Assembly: GCA_964647785.1 (NCBI GenBank)
Contig: CAZYJD010000041.1
Location: 1-18,410 of the forward strand
Source of the DNA: CAZYJD01 sp964647785
GTDB taxonomy: Bacteria; Bacteroidota; Bacteroidia; NS11-12g; UBA9320
DNA: 18,410 nucleotides
Reading direction: 5' to 3'
The translations under genes were made by a program, and so were the position numbers. The notes under the pieces are model-generated. The model did no database searches. It had not been told where the DNA came from and worked only from the letters and a program-made list of their open reading frames with translations. Each line of letters opens with the position of its first letter. Position 1 is the stretch's first letter. This document shows positions 1 through 7,877 of this stretch, piece by piece.

Positions 1-705
1 CCTTCTGCATTCAATCTAAAAAAAGGTGAACTGTATTACAATACCATCTTTTTTGGGATACATGATGTTCAGTATGGCATTGATGATCAATTTAGCGTGG
101 GCATGGGAACCACCATCACCACGATTCCATTTTATGTAACGCCCAAATTTGGTTACAGCTTTGACGAGCAAAACCATCTCGCTGTTGGCGATATGCTCAT
201 CCTGGGTACGTGGAGCATTCGGGCTTGGGGCAATTTGGCATACGTAACCTACACCCGCGGAACGACAAGAAAAAATTTCAGCATTGGTGGCGGACACCTG
301 TATGGCCGTGGCGATCCCAATACTGCCGATTTCAATACCTTCAGTAAGCCCATTGCCAATTTGAGTGCCAATGTTCAGATTTCAGACTACATCCACTTCA
401 TTACTGAAAATTATTTTGTACCGGCCCGTTATACCTATGAGGTTTATCACAGAGACCAAAATTTCTACAAGAATGTGCAAGTCAATAACAATGTTCTCCT
501 TGGTTTTAGTGGTTTCCGATTTGTGAACAAGAACTATGGTGTTCGCAGCTGGCAATTTGGCTTGTTCTACCTTTTCCAGGAGATCGAACCCCTTGCTCCA
601 AAATATCAGCAAAACCCATGGACCACATTTTGGGGTGGCCCCGATTTTCCTCGTTTTGTATTACCCGCCATCAGCTACACGCAAAAATTCGGTAAGAAGT
701 ATTGA
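1..705 (+). CDS. Outer-membrane beta-barrel protein, 3' fragment
   Basis: The reading frame is open from the first base of the window and ends at TGA 703-705, so at least 234 C-terminal residues are present and the true start lies upstream. The visible protein is a succession of short alternating hydrophobic/polar segments rich in Tyr, Phe, Trp and Gly, separated by polar turns. There is no long hydrophobic helix, and the C-terminus is a beta-strand-like segment ending in KFGKKY. This is what a Bacteroidota outer-membrane beta-barrel of unknown function looks like; I recognise no specific family. The ATG at 97 is internal, because the residues before it have the same barrel-like composition. 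The next gene starts 78 nt downstream behind its own promoter-like element, so this gene probably ends the preceding transcription unit. Confidence 0.75.
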   Translation, partial: PSAFNLKKGELYYNTIFFGIHDVQYGIDDQFSVGMGTTITTIPFYVTPKFGYSFDEQNHLAVGDMLILGTWSIRAWGNLAYVTYTRGTTRKNFSIGGGHLYGRGDPNTADFNTFSKPIANLSANVQISDYIHFITENYFVPARYTYEVYHRDQNFYKNVQVNNNVLLGFSGFRFVNKNYGVRSWQFGLFYLFQEIEPLAPKYQQNPWTTFWGGPDFPRFVLPAISYTQKFGKKY

Positions 706-756
706 CCGGCGTTCTAAACGGAAGTGGATGGGAAGTGTTTCCTGATTGCTTCTTAG

Positions 757-764
757 TACATTTG
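757..764 (+). promoter_or_regulatory. Putative -7 promoter box for proline dehydrogenase
   Basis: TACATTTG matches the Bacteroidota -7 consensus TAnnTTTG at every fixed position. No clear TTG -33 box lies at the expected 17-23 nt upstream. Transcription would begin about 5 nt after the box, leaving a leader of about 15 nt before the GTG at 784. Assigned by sequence and position only. Confidence 0.45.
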
Positions 765-783
765 CCCACATCAATATTTAGAG

Positions 784-1962
784 GTGGGAACAATACCTGA
801 TTTTTCCAATACGCAACAGGCGTTTGCCTATAAAACTGACCAAGAATTAAGGGGGGCTATTCGGCTTTTTCGCTTGTTTAATTATCCCTTGCTTGTAAAG
901 TGGGGCCCAAAATTAACCGTGTGGGCACTGCGCATGCATTTGCCAATCAGGAATCTGGTTCGCAAATGGGTGTTCAATCATTTCTGCGGAGGAGAGGACA
1001 TGAATGAGTGCGATGCCACCGCCCGTAAAATGAATGCTCTGGGGGTAAAGTCCATTCTGGATTATTCGGTTGAAGGCGTGGATGAAGAGTCGCTGTTCGA
1101 TGCGAATCGCGATGAAATACGCAACACCATTTTCAAAGCTGGTGATTCAGATTACTATCCGTTTGCTGTATTCAAAACCACCGGGATTATTCGATTTGGC
1201 CTATTGGAGAAGATACAATCCGGGCAAAACCTCAGTTCTGATGAAGTAACAGAATGGCAAAATGGAAAAGAGCGTTTTGAAAGCCTGTGCCGTGAAGCCG
1301 CAGCTCGAAAGGTGCGGTTGTTTGTAGATGCTGAAGAGAGTTGGATTCAAGAACCCATAGACCGTTTGGTAGAGGAAATGATGGAACGCTATAACACTGA
1401 AAAAGCATGGGTTTATAATACCCTGCAGATGTATCGCCACGATCGCCTGGCTTATTTGAGGAAAGCCATTGCTGCAGCAGGAGAAAACTCCTATTTCTGC
1501 GGTTTTAAGTTGGTGAGAGGCGCGTATATGGAGAAAGAGCGGGATCGTGCAAAAGAAAAAGGTTATCCATCACCGATACAGCCGGATAAAACTGCGAGCG
1601 ACAGAGATTATAATGAAGCCCTCCGCCTGTGTTTTGAACGTCGAGAGCGCGTAAGTGTATGTGCTGGTACACACAATGAAGAGAGCAATGCCATCCTCAG
1701 TGAAATGATGCTGGACAACGGAATCCAGCCGTCAGATGAGCGTTTTTGGTTCGCCCAACTGTACGGCATGAGTGATCATATCAGCTTCAACCTGGCGGCA
1801 TCCGGTTTCAACGTAGCCAAATATCTTCCATATGGCCCCGTAGACGCAGTGATGCCCTATTTGTCGAGGCGCGCAGAGGAAAATACCTCCGTAGCTGGTC
1901 AGATGGGGCGGGAATTGAAATTGCTCACAGCAGAGTGGCAAAGAAGAAAAAATGAACATTAG
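784..1962 (+). CDS. Proline dehydrogenase (FAD-dependent)
   Basis: Oxidises L-proline to delta-1-pyrroline-5-carboxylate using FAD and passes electrons to the quinone pool; it is the first step of proline catabolism. At 392 aa it is the single-domain form seen in Bacteroidota, without the P5C dehydrogenase module of PutA. Family motifs are visible in order: a barrel strand RLFVDAEESW, the segment VYNTLQMYRHDRLAYL, FKLVRGAYMEKER, and near the C-terminus the substrate-binding YLSRRAEEN motif followed by an SVAGQMGREL tail. The start is GTG at 784: the frame is closed by a TAG at 754-756 and there is no earlier ATG/GTG/TTG, nor an ATG soon after it. The thiolase gene follows after 3 nt, so the two are almost certainly co-transcribed. 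No P5C dehydrogenase gene is in the window. Confidence 0.93.
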   Translation: MGTIPDFSNTQQAFAYKTDQELRGAIRLFRLFNYPLLVKWGPKLTVWALRMHLPIRNLVRKWVFNHFCGGEDMNECDATARKMNALGVKSILDYSVEGVDEESLFDANRDEIRNTIFKAGDSDYYPFAVFKTTGIIRFGLLEKIQSGQNLSSDEVTEWQNGKERFESLCREAAARKVRLFVDAEESWIQEPIDRLVEEMMERYNTEKAWVYNTLQMYRHDRLAYLRKAIAAAGENSYFCGFKLVRGAYMEKERDRAKEKGYPSPIQPDKTASDRDYNEALRLCFERRERVSVCAGTHNEESNAILSEMMLDNGIQPSDERFWFAQLYGMSDHISFNLAASGFNVAKYLPYGPVDAVMPYLSRRAEENTSVAGQMGRELKLLTAEWQRRKNEH

Positions 1963-1965
1963 CAC

Positions 1966-3162
1966 ATGAAACAAGCATACATAGTAGACGCATTAAGAAC
2001 AGCGGTAGGAAAATTTGGAGGCTCTCTTTCAACAGTTCGCCCCGATGATCTCGCCGCCCATGTCATCAGAAAATTATTGGACAGAAATCCGAACGTAGAT
2101 CCGGCAAGTGTGGAGGATGTGATTTTCGGAGCAGCAAACCAGGCCGGTGAAGACAATCGAAATGTGGCGCGCATGGCACTGCTTATGGCAGGTTTGCCCG
2201 TGAGTGTGTCGGGTGTTACGGTAAATCGATTGTGTGCAAGTGGCCTGCAGTCAATCGCAGATGCAGCAAGAGGAATTTGGTCTGGAGAAGGAGACGTGTA
2301 CATCGCAGGAGGTGTTGAAAGCATGACCCGCGCTCCTTTTGTAATGGCCAAGTCTGAAGCTGCTTTTGGTCGCTCTGTTGAAATTTATGATACTTCCATC
2401 GGATGGAGATTTACCAATCCGACCCTGGCAGGCATGTATCACCCTTGGTCCATGGGAGAAACGGCTGAAAACGTGGCGGAGAAATACAACATCACAAGGA
2501 TTGAACAAGATGAGTTTGCGCATGGCTCTCAAAGCAAATATGCAGCGGCACATCAGGCGGGTAAATTTGCGAACGAAATCGAGGCTGTATCCATTCCAAG
2601 AAGAAAACAAGATGCGATGATTTTCGATAAGGATGAACATCCGCGATTGAGTTCCGTTGAAGTGCTTTCAACTTTGCGCCCTGCGTTTCGCGATGGAGGC
2701 ACAGTAACTGCCGGAAATTCAAGTGGAATCAATGATGGTGCTTCTGCTCTTCTGGTGGTTTCTGAAGAAGCGCTAAAAACATTCAACTTAAAGCCGATGG
2801 CACGAGTGGTAAGTGCAGCCGCTGCGGGTGTGCCCCCTGAAATTATGGGGATTGGGCCGGTGCCCGCAACCCAAAAAGCACTGAAAAGAGCAGGCCTGAA
2901 CATCGGTCAGCTCGATTTAATAGAATTAAATGAAGCCTTTGCCGCGCAAAGCATCGCCTGTATGCGCGATCTCGAGCTCGACCCGGAAAAAGTAAATGTG
3001 AATGGTGGATCCATCGCCATTGGACACCCCCTTGGAGCCAGTGGTGCCAGAATAAGTACAACCCTATTGCATGAAATGGCCAAGCGCGGATTGCGTTACG
3101 GACTTGCCACCATGTGCATAGGCGTAGGACAGGGAAAAGCAGTTATCTACGAGAATCTTTGA
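1966..3162 (+). CDS. Thiolase, PcaF/PaaJ-like (3-oxoadipyl-CoA thiolase type)
   Basis: Thiolase-family enzyme of 398 aa that cleaves a 3-oxoacyl-CoA with CoA to give acetyl-CoA and a shortened acyl-CoA, or runs in reverse. All catalytic elements are present: nucleophile Cys90 in NRLCASG, the NEAF motif at 322-325, His354 in GHPLGASGAR and Cys384 in MCIGVGQG. Family-level annotation would be acetyl-CoA acetyltransferase. However, the segments ESMTRAPFVMAKSEAAFGRS, IYDTSIGWRF, GTVTAGNSSGINDGASALL and the RYGLATMCIGVGQG ending resemble the beta-ketoadipyl-CoA thiolases PcaF/PaaJ of aromatic degradation more than the biosynthetic acetoacetyl-CoA thiolases. That comparison is from memory, and substrate specificity is inference. 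It starts 3 nt after the proline dehydrogenase stop, and its stop overlaps the truA start. No other aromatic-degradation gene is in the window. Confidence 0.9.
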   Translation: MKQAYIVDALRTAVGKFGGSLSTVRPDDLAAHVIRKLLDRNPNVDPASVEDVIFGAANQAGEDNRNVARMALLMAGLPVSVSGVTVNRLCASGLQSIADAARGIWSGEGDVYIAGGVESMTRAPFVMAKSEAAFGRSVEIYDTSIGWRFTNPTLAGMYHPWSMGETAENVAEKYNITRIEQDEFAHGSQSKYAAAHQAGKFANEIEAVSIPRRKQDAMIFDKDEHPRLSSVEVLSTLRPAFRDGGTVTAGNSSGINDGASALLVVSEEALKTFNLKPMARVVSAAAAGVPPEIMGIGPVPATQKALKRAGLNIGQLDLIELNEAFAAQSIACMRDLELDPEKVNVNGGSIAIGHPLGASGARISTTLLHEMAKRGLRYGLATMCIGVGQGKAVIYENL

Positions 3163-3908
3163 GGTTCGTTCTGCGCATAGCATACAAGGGCACTTGCTTT
3201 CACGGATGGCAAAAACAACCCAATGCATTGGGTGTGCAGGAGGCCGTTGAAAGTGCGCTCACCACCCTTTTTAAAGCTCCCATAGAAGTGGTTGGTTGTG
3301 GAAGAACTGATACCGGTGTGCATGCCAGCGACTATATCCTTCATTTTGACCTTCCGGAGCTTCTCTTGGATGAACAGGAGGTGATTTACAAATTGAACGC
3401 CATTGTACATGAAGACATAGCAGTACTCGACTTTTTTCAGGTACAAGACGATTTTCATGCCCGTTTTGATGCGTTGTCCCGCTCGTATGTGTACCATCTG
3501 CACTTTCGCAAAGACCCTTTTCTTAAGGATGCGAGTGTATTTGTGAATAAGCTGCCAGATGTTCAACTGATGCAAAGTGCTGCTCGTCAGTTAATGACCT
3601 ACACCGATTTTGGAGCGTTTTGTAAAAGCCATTCCGATAACAGAACAAATAATTGCAGAATAGACGAGGCATATTGGAAACAAAGTGGGCACCGCTTGAG
3701 TTTTCATATAACCGCAGACCGCTTTTTGCGAAATATGGTTCGGGCAATAGTCGGAACATTGCTGGAAGTGGGAAATGGTAAATTGAGTCTGAAAGATTTG
3801 GATAAAGTAATTAAATCCGGAAACAGATCGGAAGCAGGTACATCTGTACCGGCCCAAGGGCTGTACCTGTATGAGGTAAAATACAACGGGGAAAAATGGC
3901 GGATATAG
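3159..3908 (+). CDS. truA: tRNA pseudouridine(38-40) synthase TruA
   Basis: Converts U38-U40 in the anticodon stem-loop of many tRNAs to pseudouridine. The catalytic signature GCGRTDTGVHA is intact, with the nucleophilic aspartate at residue 51 counted from the start used here. RAYHLHF-like and RNMVRAIVGTLLEVG segments typical of the family follow. The longest frame begins at a GTG at 3114, but TruA proteins normally begin only a few residues before the IAYKGTxxHGWQ motif. The TTG at 3159 gives MRFVLRIAYKGTCFHGWQ, which fits that pattern. This TTG overlaps the thiolase stop as TTGA, a translational-coupling arrangement. From it the protein is 249 aa, within the normal TruA range. The 3' end overlaps the ABC transporter gene by 13 bp. 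Confidence 0.93.
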   Translation: MRFVLRIAYKGTCFHGWQKQPNALGVQEAVESALTTLFKAPIEVVGCGRTDTGVHASDYILHFDLPELLLDEQEVIYKLNAIVHEDIAVLDFFQVQDDFHARFDALSRSYVYHLHFRKDPFLKDASVFVNKLPDVQLMQSAARQLMTYTDFGAFCKSHSDNRTNNCRIDEAYWKQSGHRLSFHITADRFLRNMVRAIVGTLLEVGNGKLSLKDLDKVIKSGNRSEAGTSVPAQGLYLYEVKYNGEKWRI

Positions 3909-5668
3909 AAGGAGAAAAAATAAAGAGCCGTAGTGGCGATGTCATGGACATTCGACTCATCCGGCGCATCATGCGATTGGCTGGTCCTTATCCTATTGTT
4001 TATTGGAGCTCAATTCTTTTGACCCTCTTCATCGCTGCATTGAGTCCTGTAAGGCCCTGGCTCATTCAAAGAACAGTGGATCAAGAAATAAGCAACGGAG
4101 ATTTGCAGGGGCTGTACACCTTGGTGGGTGTCATTTTTGCCCTGCTTATACTTGAAACATCAATCAAGTTTTTTCACACTTATCAAACCAATGCACTGGG
4201 CCAGTTGGTGATACGTGATTTGCGAGTTCGGGTTTTTAGACACATCAGTCGCCTGAAGCTGAAATACATCGATAGAAGTCAGGTGGGAACCCTGGTTACG
4301 CGCTCTGTGAATGATATTGAAACGGTATCTGAAATATTTTCTCAAGGTTTGATCATCATTGCTGGCGATTTACTTCAGCTAATATTCATCTTAGGGGTAA
4401 TGTTGTTCACCGATTGGAAACTCACCCTCATCAGCCTTTCTGTAATGCCTTTGTTGGTGGTGGCATCCAATATTTTCAGGAAAGGCATCAAACGCTCATT
4501 CCAAAAAGTAAGAACTGCAGTGGCCAAATTAAATGCATTTGTTCAAGAACGCATCAGTGGTATGAGGGTGGTGCAAATGTTCAATCGCGAAGCAGACGAA
4601 CTCCAAAAATTCAAAGCAATTAACAAGGCCCATTTAGAAGCGAACAAAGAGTCCATTTTTCACTATGCCGTTTTTTTTCCGGTGGTTGAGATCATCACCG
4701 CCAGCAGCATTGGTTTGTTGGTGTGGTGGGGGAGTAAAGGGGCCCTCACAGGTGGTTTTAGCCCAGGTGTAATCATCTCATTTATCCTCTACATCAATAT
4801 GTTTTTCAGACCCATCAGAATGATAGCCGATCGATTCAACACCATGCAGATGGGCATGGTTGCGTCAGAACGGATTTTCGAATTGCTGGATGATGTACAA
4901 TGGTTGGAAAAAGAAGAAGGAGAAGCACACAAAATTCAGGGAAAAGTTGAATTCGATAAGGTTTGGTTTGCTTACAATGATCAAGAATATGTTCTCAAGA
5001 ACATCAGTTTTGAACTGAAAAAGGGGCAAATGCTTGCCATCGTAGGAGAAACAGGTGCAGGAAAATCATCCATCATCAATTTGATCAGCCGATTTTATGA
5101 GATTCAAAAAGGTGAAATTCGTATTGATGGCATTCCTTTAACTCGCTTCGATTTGCACGCACTGAGAGAACAAATTGCGGTGGTGCTTCAGGATGTGTTT
5201 TTGTTCTCGGGTTCGGTGCGCGACAACATCCGACTTTCAGAACACGTAAGCGAAGAAAAAATGCGCCAGGCCATTCAAAGCATCGGAGCGGGACCTTTGC
5301 TGGAATCTCTGCCCGGTGGTTATGACTACAAGGTGATGGAACGCGGCAACAGTTTGTCGGTCGGCCAAAGACAGATGATCAGTTTTGCCCGTGCTTTGGC
5401 TTTTGATCCGGCCATATTGATTCTTGATGAAGCCACCTCCTCTGTGGATAGTGAAACGGAAAAGTTGCTCCAACAAGCGGTGGAGAAGCTTCTACAAGGC
5501 CGTACTTCCATTGTCATTGCTCATCGATTGAGCACGGTGCGCCATGCCGATCAAATTTTGGTGATGCGCAAAGGTGAGATTGTGGAGAGAGGAACACATG
5601 AAGAATTGTCACTGAATGGAGGCTATTATTCCGAACTCTTGCAAAAACAAACTGCACTGATGGCTTGA
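3896..5668 (+). CDS. ABC exporter, MsbA-type half-transporter (permease + ATPase)
   Basis: Fused half-transporter of 590 aa that would act as a dimer in the inner membrane, exporting lipids or hydrophobic compounds at the cost of ATP. The N-terminal part up to about residue 315 carries six predicted membrane segments, beginning near residues 33-52 and 74-95. The C-terminal nucleotide-binding domain is complete: Walker A GETGAGKSS at 384-392, signature LSVGQ at 487-491, Walker B ILILDE at 507-512 and H-loop His543 in IAHRLSTV. Because all catalytic residues are present, a homodimer is possible. No partner half-transporter lies nearby. The ATG at 3896 overlaps the truA end by 13 bp; ATG 3944 (MDIRLIRRIMRLAGP) is a plausible later start. 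The substrate cannot be told from sequence, so lipid A export (MsbA) and drug export are both open. Confidence 0.92.
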   Translation: MADIEGEKIKSRSGDVMDIRLIRRIMRLAGPYPIVYWSSILLTLFIAALSPVRPWLIQRTVDQEISNGDLQGLYTLVGVIFALLILETSIKFFHTYQTNALGQLVIRDLRVRVFRHISRLKLKYIDRSQVGTLVTRSVNDIETVSEIFSQGLIIIAGDLLQLIFILGVMLFTDWKLTLISLSVMPLLVVASNIFRKGIKRSFQKVRTAVAKLNAFVQERISGMRVVQMFNREADELQKFKAINKAHLEANKESIFHYAVFFPVVEIITASSIGLLVWWGSKGALTGGFSPGVIISFILYINMFFRPIRMIADRFNTMQMGMVASERIFELLDDVQWLEKEEGEAHKIQGKVEFDKVWFAYNDQEYVLKNISFELKKGQMLAIVGETGAGKSSIINLISRFYEIQKGEIRIDGIPLTRFDLHALREQIAVVLQDVFLFSGSVRDNIRLSEHVSEEKMRQAIQSIGAGPLLESLPGGYDYKVMERGNSLSVGQRQMISFARALAFDPAILILDEATSSVDSETEKLLQQAVEKLLQGRTSIVIAHRLSTVRHADQILVMRKGEIVERGTHEELSLNGGYYSELLQKQTALMA

Positions 5669-5738
5669 AAATTTGCATAGTGATGCCAATCCATTTTCAG
5701 TTTTGATATTAGGGCTACACTTTACGGTCTCAAATCAA

Positions 5739-5746
5739 TAAGTTTG
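5739..5746 (+). promoter_or_regulatory. Putative -7 promoter box for trpS
   Basis: TAAGTTTG matches TAnnTTTG at every fixed position and ends only 5 nt before the trpS ATG at 5752. No good TTG -33 box is present at standard spacing. If it is used, transcription would begin at or within a few bases of the start codon, giving a leaderless or nearly leaderless mRNA. Confidence 0.45.
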
Positions 5747-5751
5747 CATCC

Positions 5752-6753
5752 ATGTTAAAAACGGTAGTCAGCGGCATCAGGCCAACGGGCAAGCTTCATT
5801 TGGGCAACTATTTTGGGGCCGTACAGAACTTCCTCCGCATGCAAGAGGAGTACAACTGCTATTTTTTTATCGCAGATATCCATTCGCTTACCACACACCC
5901 CACCCCTGAAGATTTGCATGCCAATGTTACCCAGGTGCTTGCCGAATACCTGGCCATGGGGCTTGATCTGGATAAATGTGCATTGTTCATTCAGAGCGAT
6001 ATCCCTGAAATTTATGAGCTTTATACCTATTTCAATATGAACGCCTATTTGGGCGAATTGGAGCGCTCTGCATCCTTTAAGGATAAGGTTCGTACCCAGC
6101 CTGATAATGTGAATGCGGGCTTGCTCACCTATCCCGTTTTAATGGCAGTGGATATACTCATACACAAGGCCGACCTTGTTCCAGTGGGCAAGGATCAGGA
6201 ACAACATCTTGAAATGACCCGTCAGTTTGGAAACCGTTTCAACCGATTGTATAACACCAACATCTTCCCCGAGCCACAAGCCTTTAGTTACAGTGGTAAA
6301 CTGGTAAAAGTGCCGGGTTTAACAGGCCAAGGTAAAATGAGCAAGAGCGGTGGTGATCATGATGCCATTTTTCTGGCTGATTCACCTGAAATAAATCGCA
6401 AAAAAATTATGCGTGCAGTAACTGATACAGGCCCTACAAGCATGAATTCAGCCAAACCAGAGGTGATTCAAAATCTTTTTGATCTGATGGCCCTGGTAAG
6501 CGCTCCGGATACCATTGCCCATTTTGAAGATGCATGGAACAATTGCAGCATTCGCTACGGAGATATGAAGAAACAATTGGCCGAAGATGTGGAGACATTC
6601 GTTGCTCCCATTCGAAGTAAAATTGAAGACATAAGGCAAGATCATGCCCTTTTGGCCAAGGCTGCAGCAATTGGTGCTGAGAAAGCGCGCGAAAGTTCTG
6701 CTAAAACCCTTACTGAGGTTCGTCAGGCCATTGGCTTTCGCAAATTTTATTGA
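5752..6753 (+). CDS. trpS: Tryptophanyl-tRNA synthetase
   Basis: Charges tRNA-Trp with tryptophan; class I aminoacyl-tRNA synthetase of the bacterial TrpS type. The N-terminus MLKTVVSGIRPTGKLHLGNYFGA holds the HIGH-equivalent motif (HLGN at 16-19), and KMSKS is at 195-199 followed by GGDHDAI. The 333-aa length is normal. The ATG at 5752 places SGIRPTG where the family has it. It is separated by 83 nt from the ABC exporter and carries its own promoter-like box, so it is probably a new transcription unit. The promoter of the following kinase gene begins inside its last codons. No sign of truncation or a missing motif. Confidence 0.97.
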   Translation: MLKTVVSGIRPTGKLHLGNYFGAVQNFLRMQEEYNCYFFIADIHSLTTHPTPEDLHANVTQVLAEYLAMGLDLDKCALFIQSDIPEIYELYTYFNMNAYLGELERSASFKDKVRTQPDNVNAGLLTYPVLMAVDILIHKADLVPVGKDQEQHLEMTRQFGNRFNRLYNTNIFPEPQAFSYSGKLVKVPGLTGQGKMSKSGGDHDAIFLADSPEINRKKIMRAVTDTGPTSMNSAKPEVIQNLFDLMALVSAPDTIAHFEDAWNNCSIRYGDMKKQLAEDVETFVAPIRSKIEDIRQDHALLAKAAAIGAEKARESSAKTLTEVRQAIGFRKFY

Positions 6754-6761
6754 TACTTTTG
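6731..6761 (+). promoter_or_regulatory. Putative promoter (-33 TTG, -7 TACTTTTG) for deoxynucleoside kinase
   Basis: TTG at 6731-6733, 20 nt spacer, then TACTTTTG at 6754-6761. This matches both parts of the Bacteroidota promoter (TTG, 17-23 nt, TAnnTTTG). The -33 part lies inside the trpS coding sequence and the -7 part begins at the first base after the trpS stop. The leader to the ATG at 6788 would be about 20 nt. Confidence 0.55.
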
Positions 6762-6787
6762 ACCCTCACTTAAGCACCATTTAACCC

Positions 6788-7402
6788 ATGCATATAGCTG
6801 TTGCAGGAAACATCGGTTCAGGAAAAACCACTCTTACTTCTATGCTGGCCAAACACTACGGTTGGGAACCCCATTATGAAAGCATGGAGAACAACCCGTA
6901 TATCAACGATTTCTATGATGATATGCACCGTTGGGCGTTCAATCTTCAGATCTATTTTCTGAACACGCGTTTCAATTCAATTTTGGACATTCAGCGCTCA
7001 GGGAAAGAAGTAATTCAGGATCGAACCATCTACGAAGACGCATACATTTTCGCGCCAAACCTCCACGCCATGGGGCTCATGTCTACACGTGATTTCGATA
7101 CGTACCAAAGCCTTTTTTCTTCAATCCGAAGCCTTTGCCCTGCACCTGATTTATTGATTTATCTCAGGGCTGGTATCCCTACCCTCGTAAGCCAAATTCA
7201 GAAGAGAGGTCGTGAATATGAAGATTCCATTCGTCTCGATTATCTGAAAAGATTGAATGAGCGCTACGAGGCATGGATTTCTACCTACAAAGAGGGGAAA
7301 CTACTCATCATAGAAACGGATGATCTGGATTTTGATTCAAAACCTGAAGACTTAGGCAAGATCATTGCCAAGGTAGAAAGTGAAATTAACGGTTTGTTCT
7401 AA
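6788..7402 (+). CDS. Deoxynucleoside kinase (dNK/dCK family)
   Basis: Phosphorylates deoxynucleosides to their 5'-monophosphates in the nucleotide salvage pathway. The 204-aa protein starts with the P-loop GNIGSGKT at 7-14 and has the DRTIYED motif at 78-84, equivalent to the conserved DRS/DRT-E segment that binds the base and sugar. A lid-like Arg-containing segment (QKRGREYEDSIRLDYL) follows in the C-terminal third. These are hallmarks of the dNK/dGK/dCK family, and such single genes are common in Bacteroidota. Which base is preferred cannot be read from the sequence. It has its own promoter-like element just after trpS. Its 3' end overlaps the convergent ribH gene by 17 bp, so the two transcripts must overlap as antisense. 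Confidence 0.9.
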   Translation: MHIAVAGNIGSGKTTLTSMLAKHYGWEPHYESMENNPYINDFYDDMHRWAFNLQIYFLNTRFNSILDIQRSGKEVIQDRTIYEDAYIFAPNLHAMGLMSTRDFDTYQSLFSSIRSLCPAPDLLIYLRAGIPTLVSQIQKRGREYEDSIRLDYLKRLNERYEAWISTYKEGKLLIIETDDLDFDSKPEDLGKIIAKVESEINGLF

Positions 7403-7868
7403 AGGTTTCGAGCATTTTCACCGCAGTAACAGCTGCTTCATACCCTTTGTTCCCATGCACACCGCCGGCGCGGTCAAGGGCCTGTTGTTGATTGTCAGTG
7501 GTCAGAACCCCAAAAATCACAGGTTTTCTGGAGGTCAGCGATAGTTGCATCACACCATTCGCTGCAGCATCACAAATAAAGTCGAAGTGCCGGGTCTCTC
7601 CCTGCACCACACAACCTAGCGTGAGTATGGCATCGATCTCCTTATTATCAGCTAAATAAGCTGCACCCAATGGCAACTCAAAAGTGCCAGGCACCCGCTT
7701 TAAATCAACTTTTGAACATCCCATGGCCTTGAGGGCATCTAATGCTCCGGCCAATAGTCTATCGGTAACTTCAGCATTCCATTCCGCACAAACCACACCA
7801 ATGCCATATGACGAAGCATCGGGAAGATGATTGCTGAACATTTCAAGATTGCGATTGCTCGTGGCCAT
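7386..7868 (-). CDS. ribH: 6,7-dimethyl-8-ribityllumazine synthase
   Basis: Condenses 5-amino-6-ribitylaminouracil with 3,4-dihydroxy-2-butanone 4-phosphate to form lumazine, the penultimate step of riboflavin synthesis; members assemble as pentamers or 60-mers. All family motifs are seen in the 160-aa protein: AEWN with Trp30, PGTFELP at 60-66, the active-site GCVVQGETRHFDFI with His94, GVLTTDNQQQALDRAGG, and GNKGYEAA. It is the last gene of a minus-strand run with pdhA and the TPR protein, 18 nt after the TPR stop, and a perfect palindrome sits in that junction. No FMN riboswitch is visible upstream, and no other riboflavin gene is in the window, as is usual for Bacteroidota where rib genes are scattered. 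Its end overlaps the convergent kinase gene. Confidence 0.96.
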   Translation of the reverse strand: MATSNRNLEMFSNHLPDASSYGIGVVCAEWNAEVTDRLLAGALDALKAMGCSKVDLKRVPGTFELPLGAAYLADNKEIDAILTLGCVVQGETRHFDFICDAAANGVMQLSLTSRKPVIFGVLTTDNQQQALDRAGGVHGNKGYEAAVTAVKMLETFRTNR

Positions 7869-7877
7869 GAATGCTAT

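Noticed and set aside
1959..2640. Two minus-strand frames (about 130 codons each) opposite the thiolase
   Set aside because: They overlap each other and a confidently identified gene; no recognisable domain.
784..3162. Proline dehydrogenase plus thiolase as part of a novel pathway cluster
   Set aside because: Both are ordinary catabolic enzymes with intact motifs, and the neighbours truA and the exporter do not add a pathway step; only the adjacency itself is reported.
3147..3575. 142-codon minus-strand frame across truA
   Set aside because: Lies opposite the catalytic region of truA and has a composition typical of a reversed coding strand.
5667..5698. Nested inverted repeat (GAAAAT...ATTTTC with inner GCAT...ATGC) after the ABC exporter
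   Set aside because: The stems are interrupted, AT-rich and with a large loop, and there is no clean T-tract; not convincing as a terminator.
7403..7440. Possible terminator after the deoxynucleoside kinase
   Set aside because: No GC-rich stem or T-tract was found; the region is simply the 3' end of ribH.
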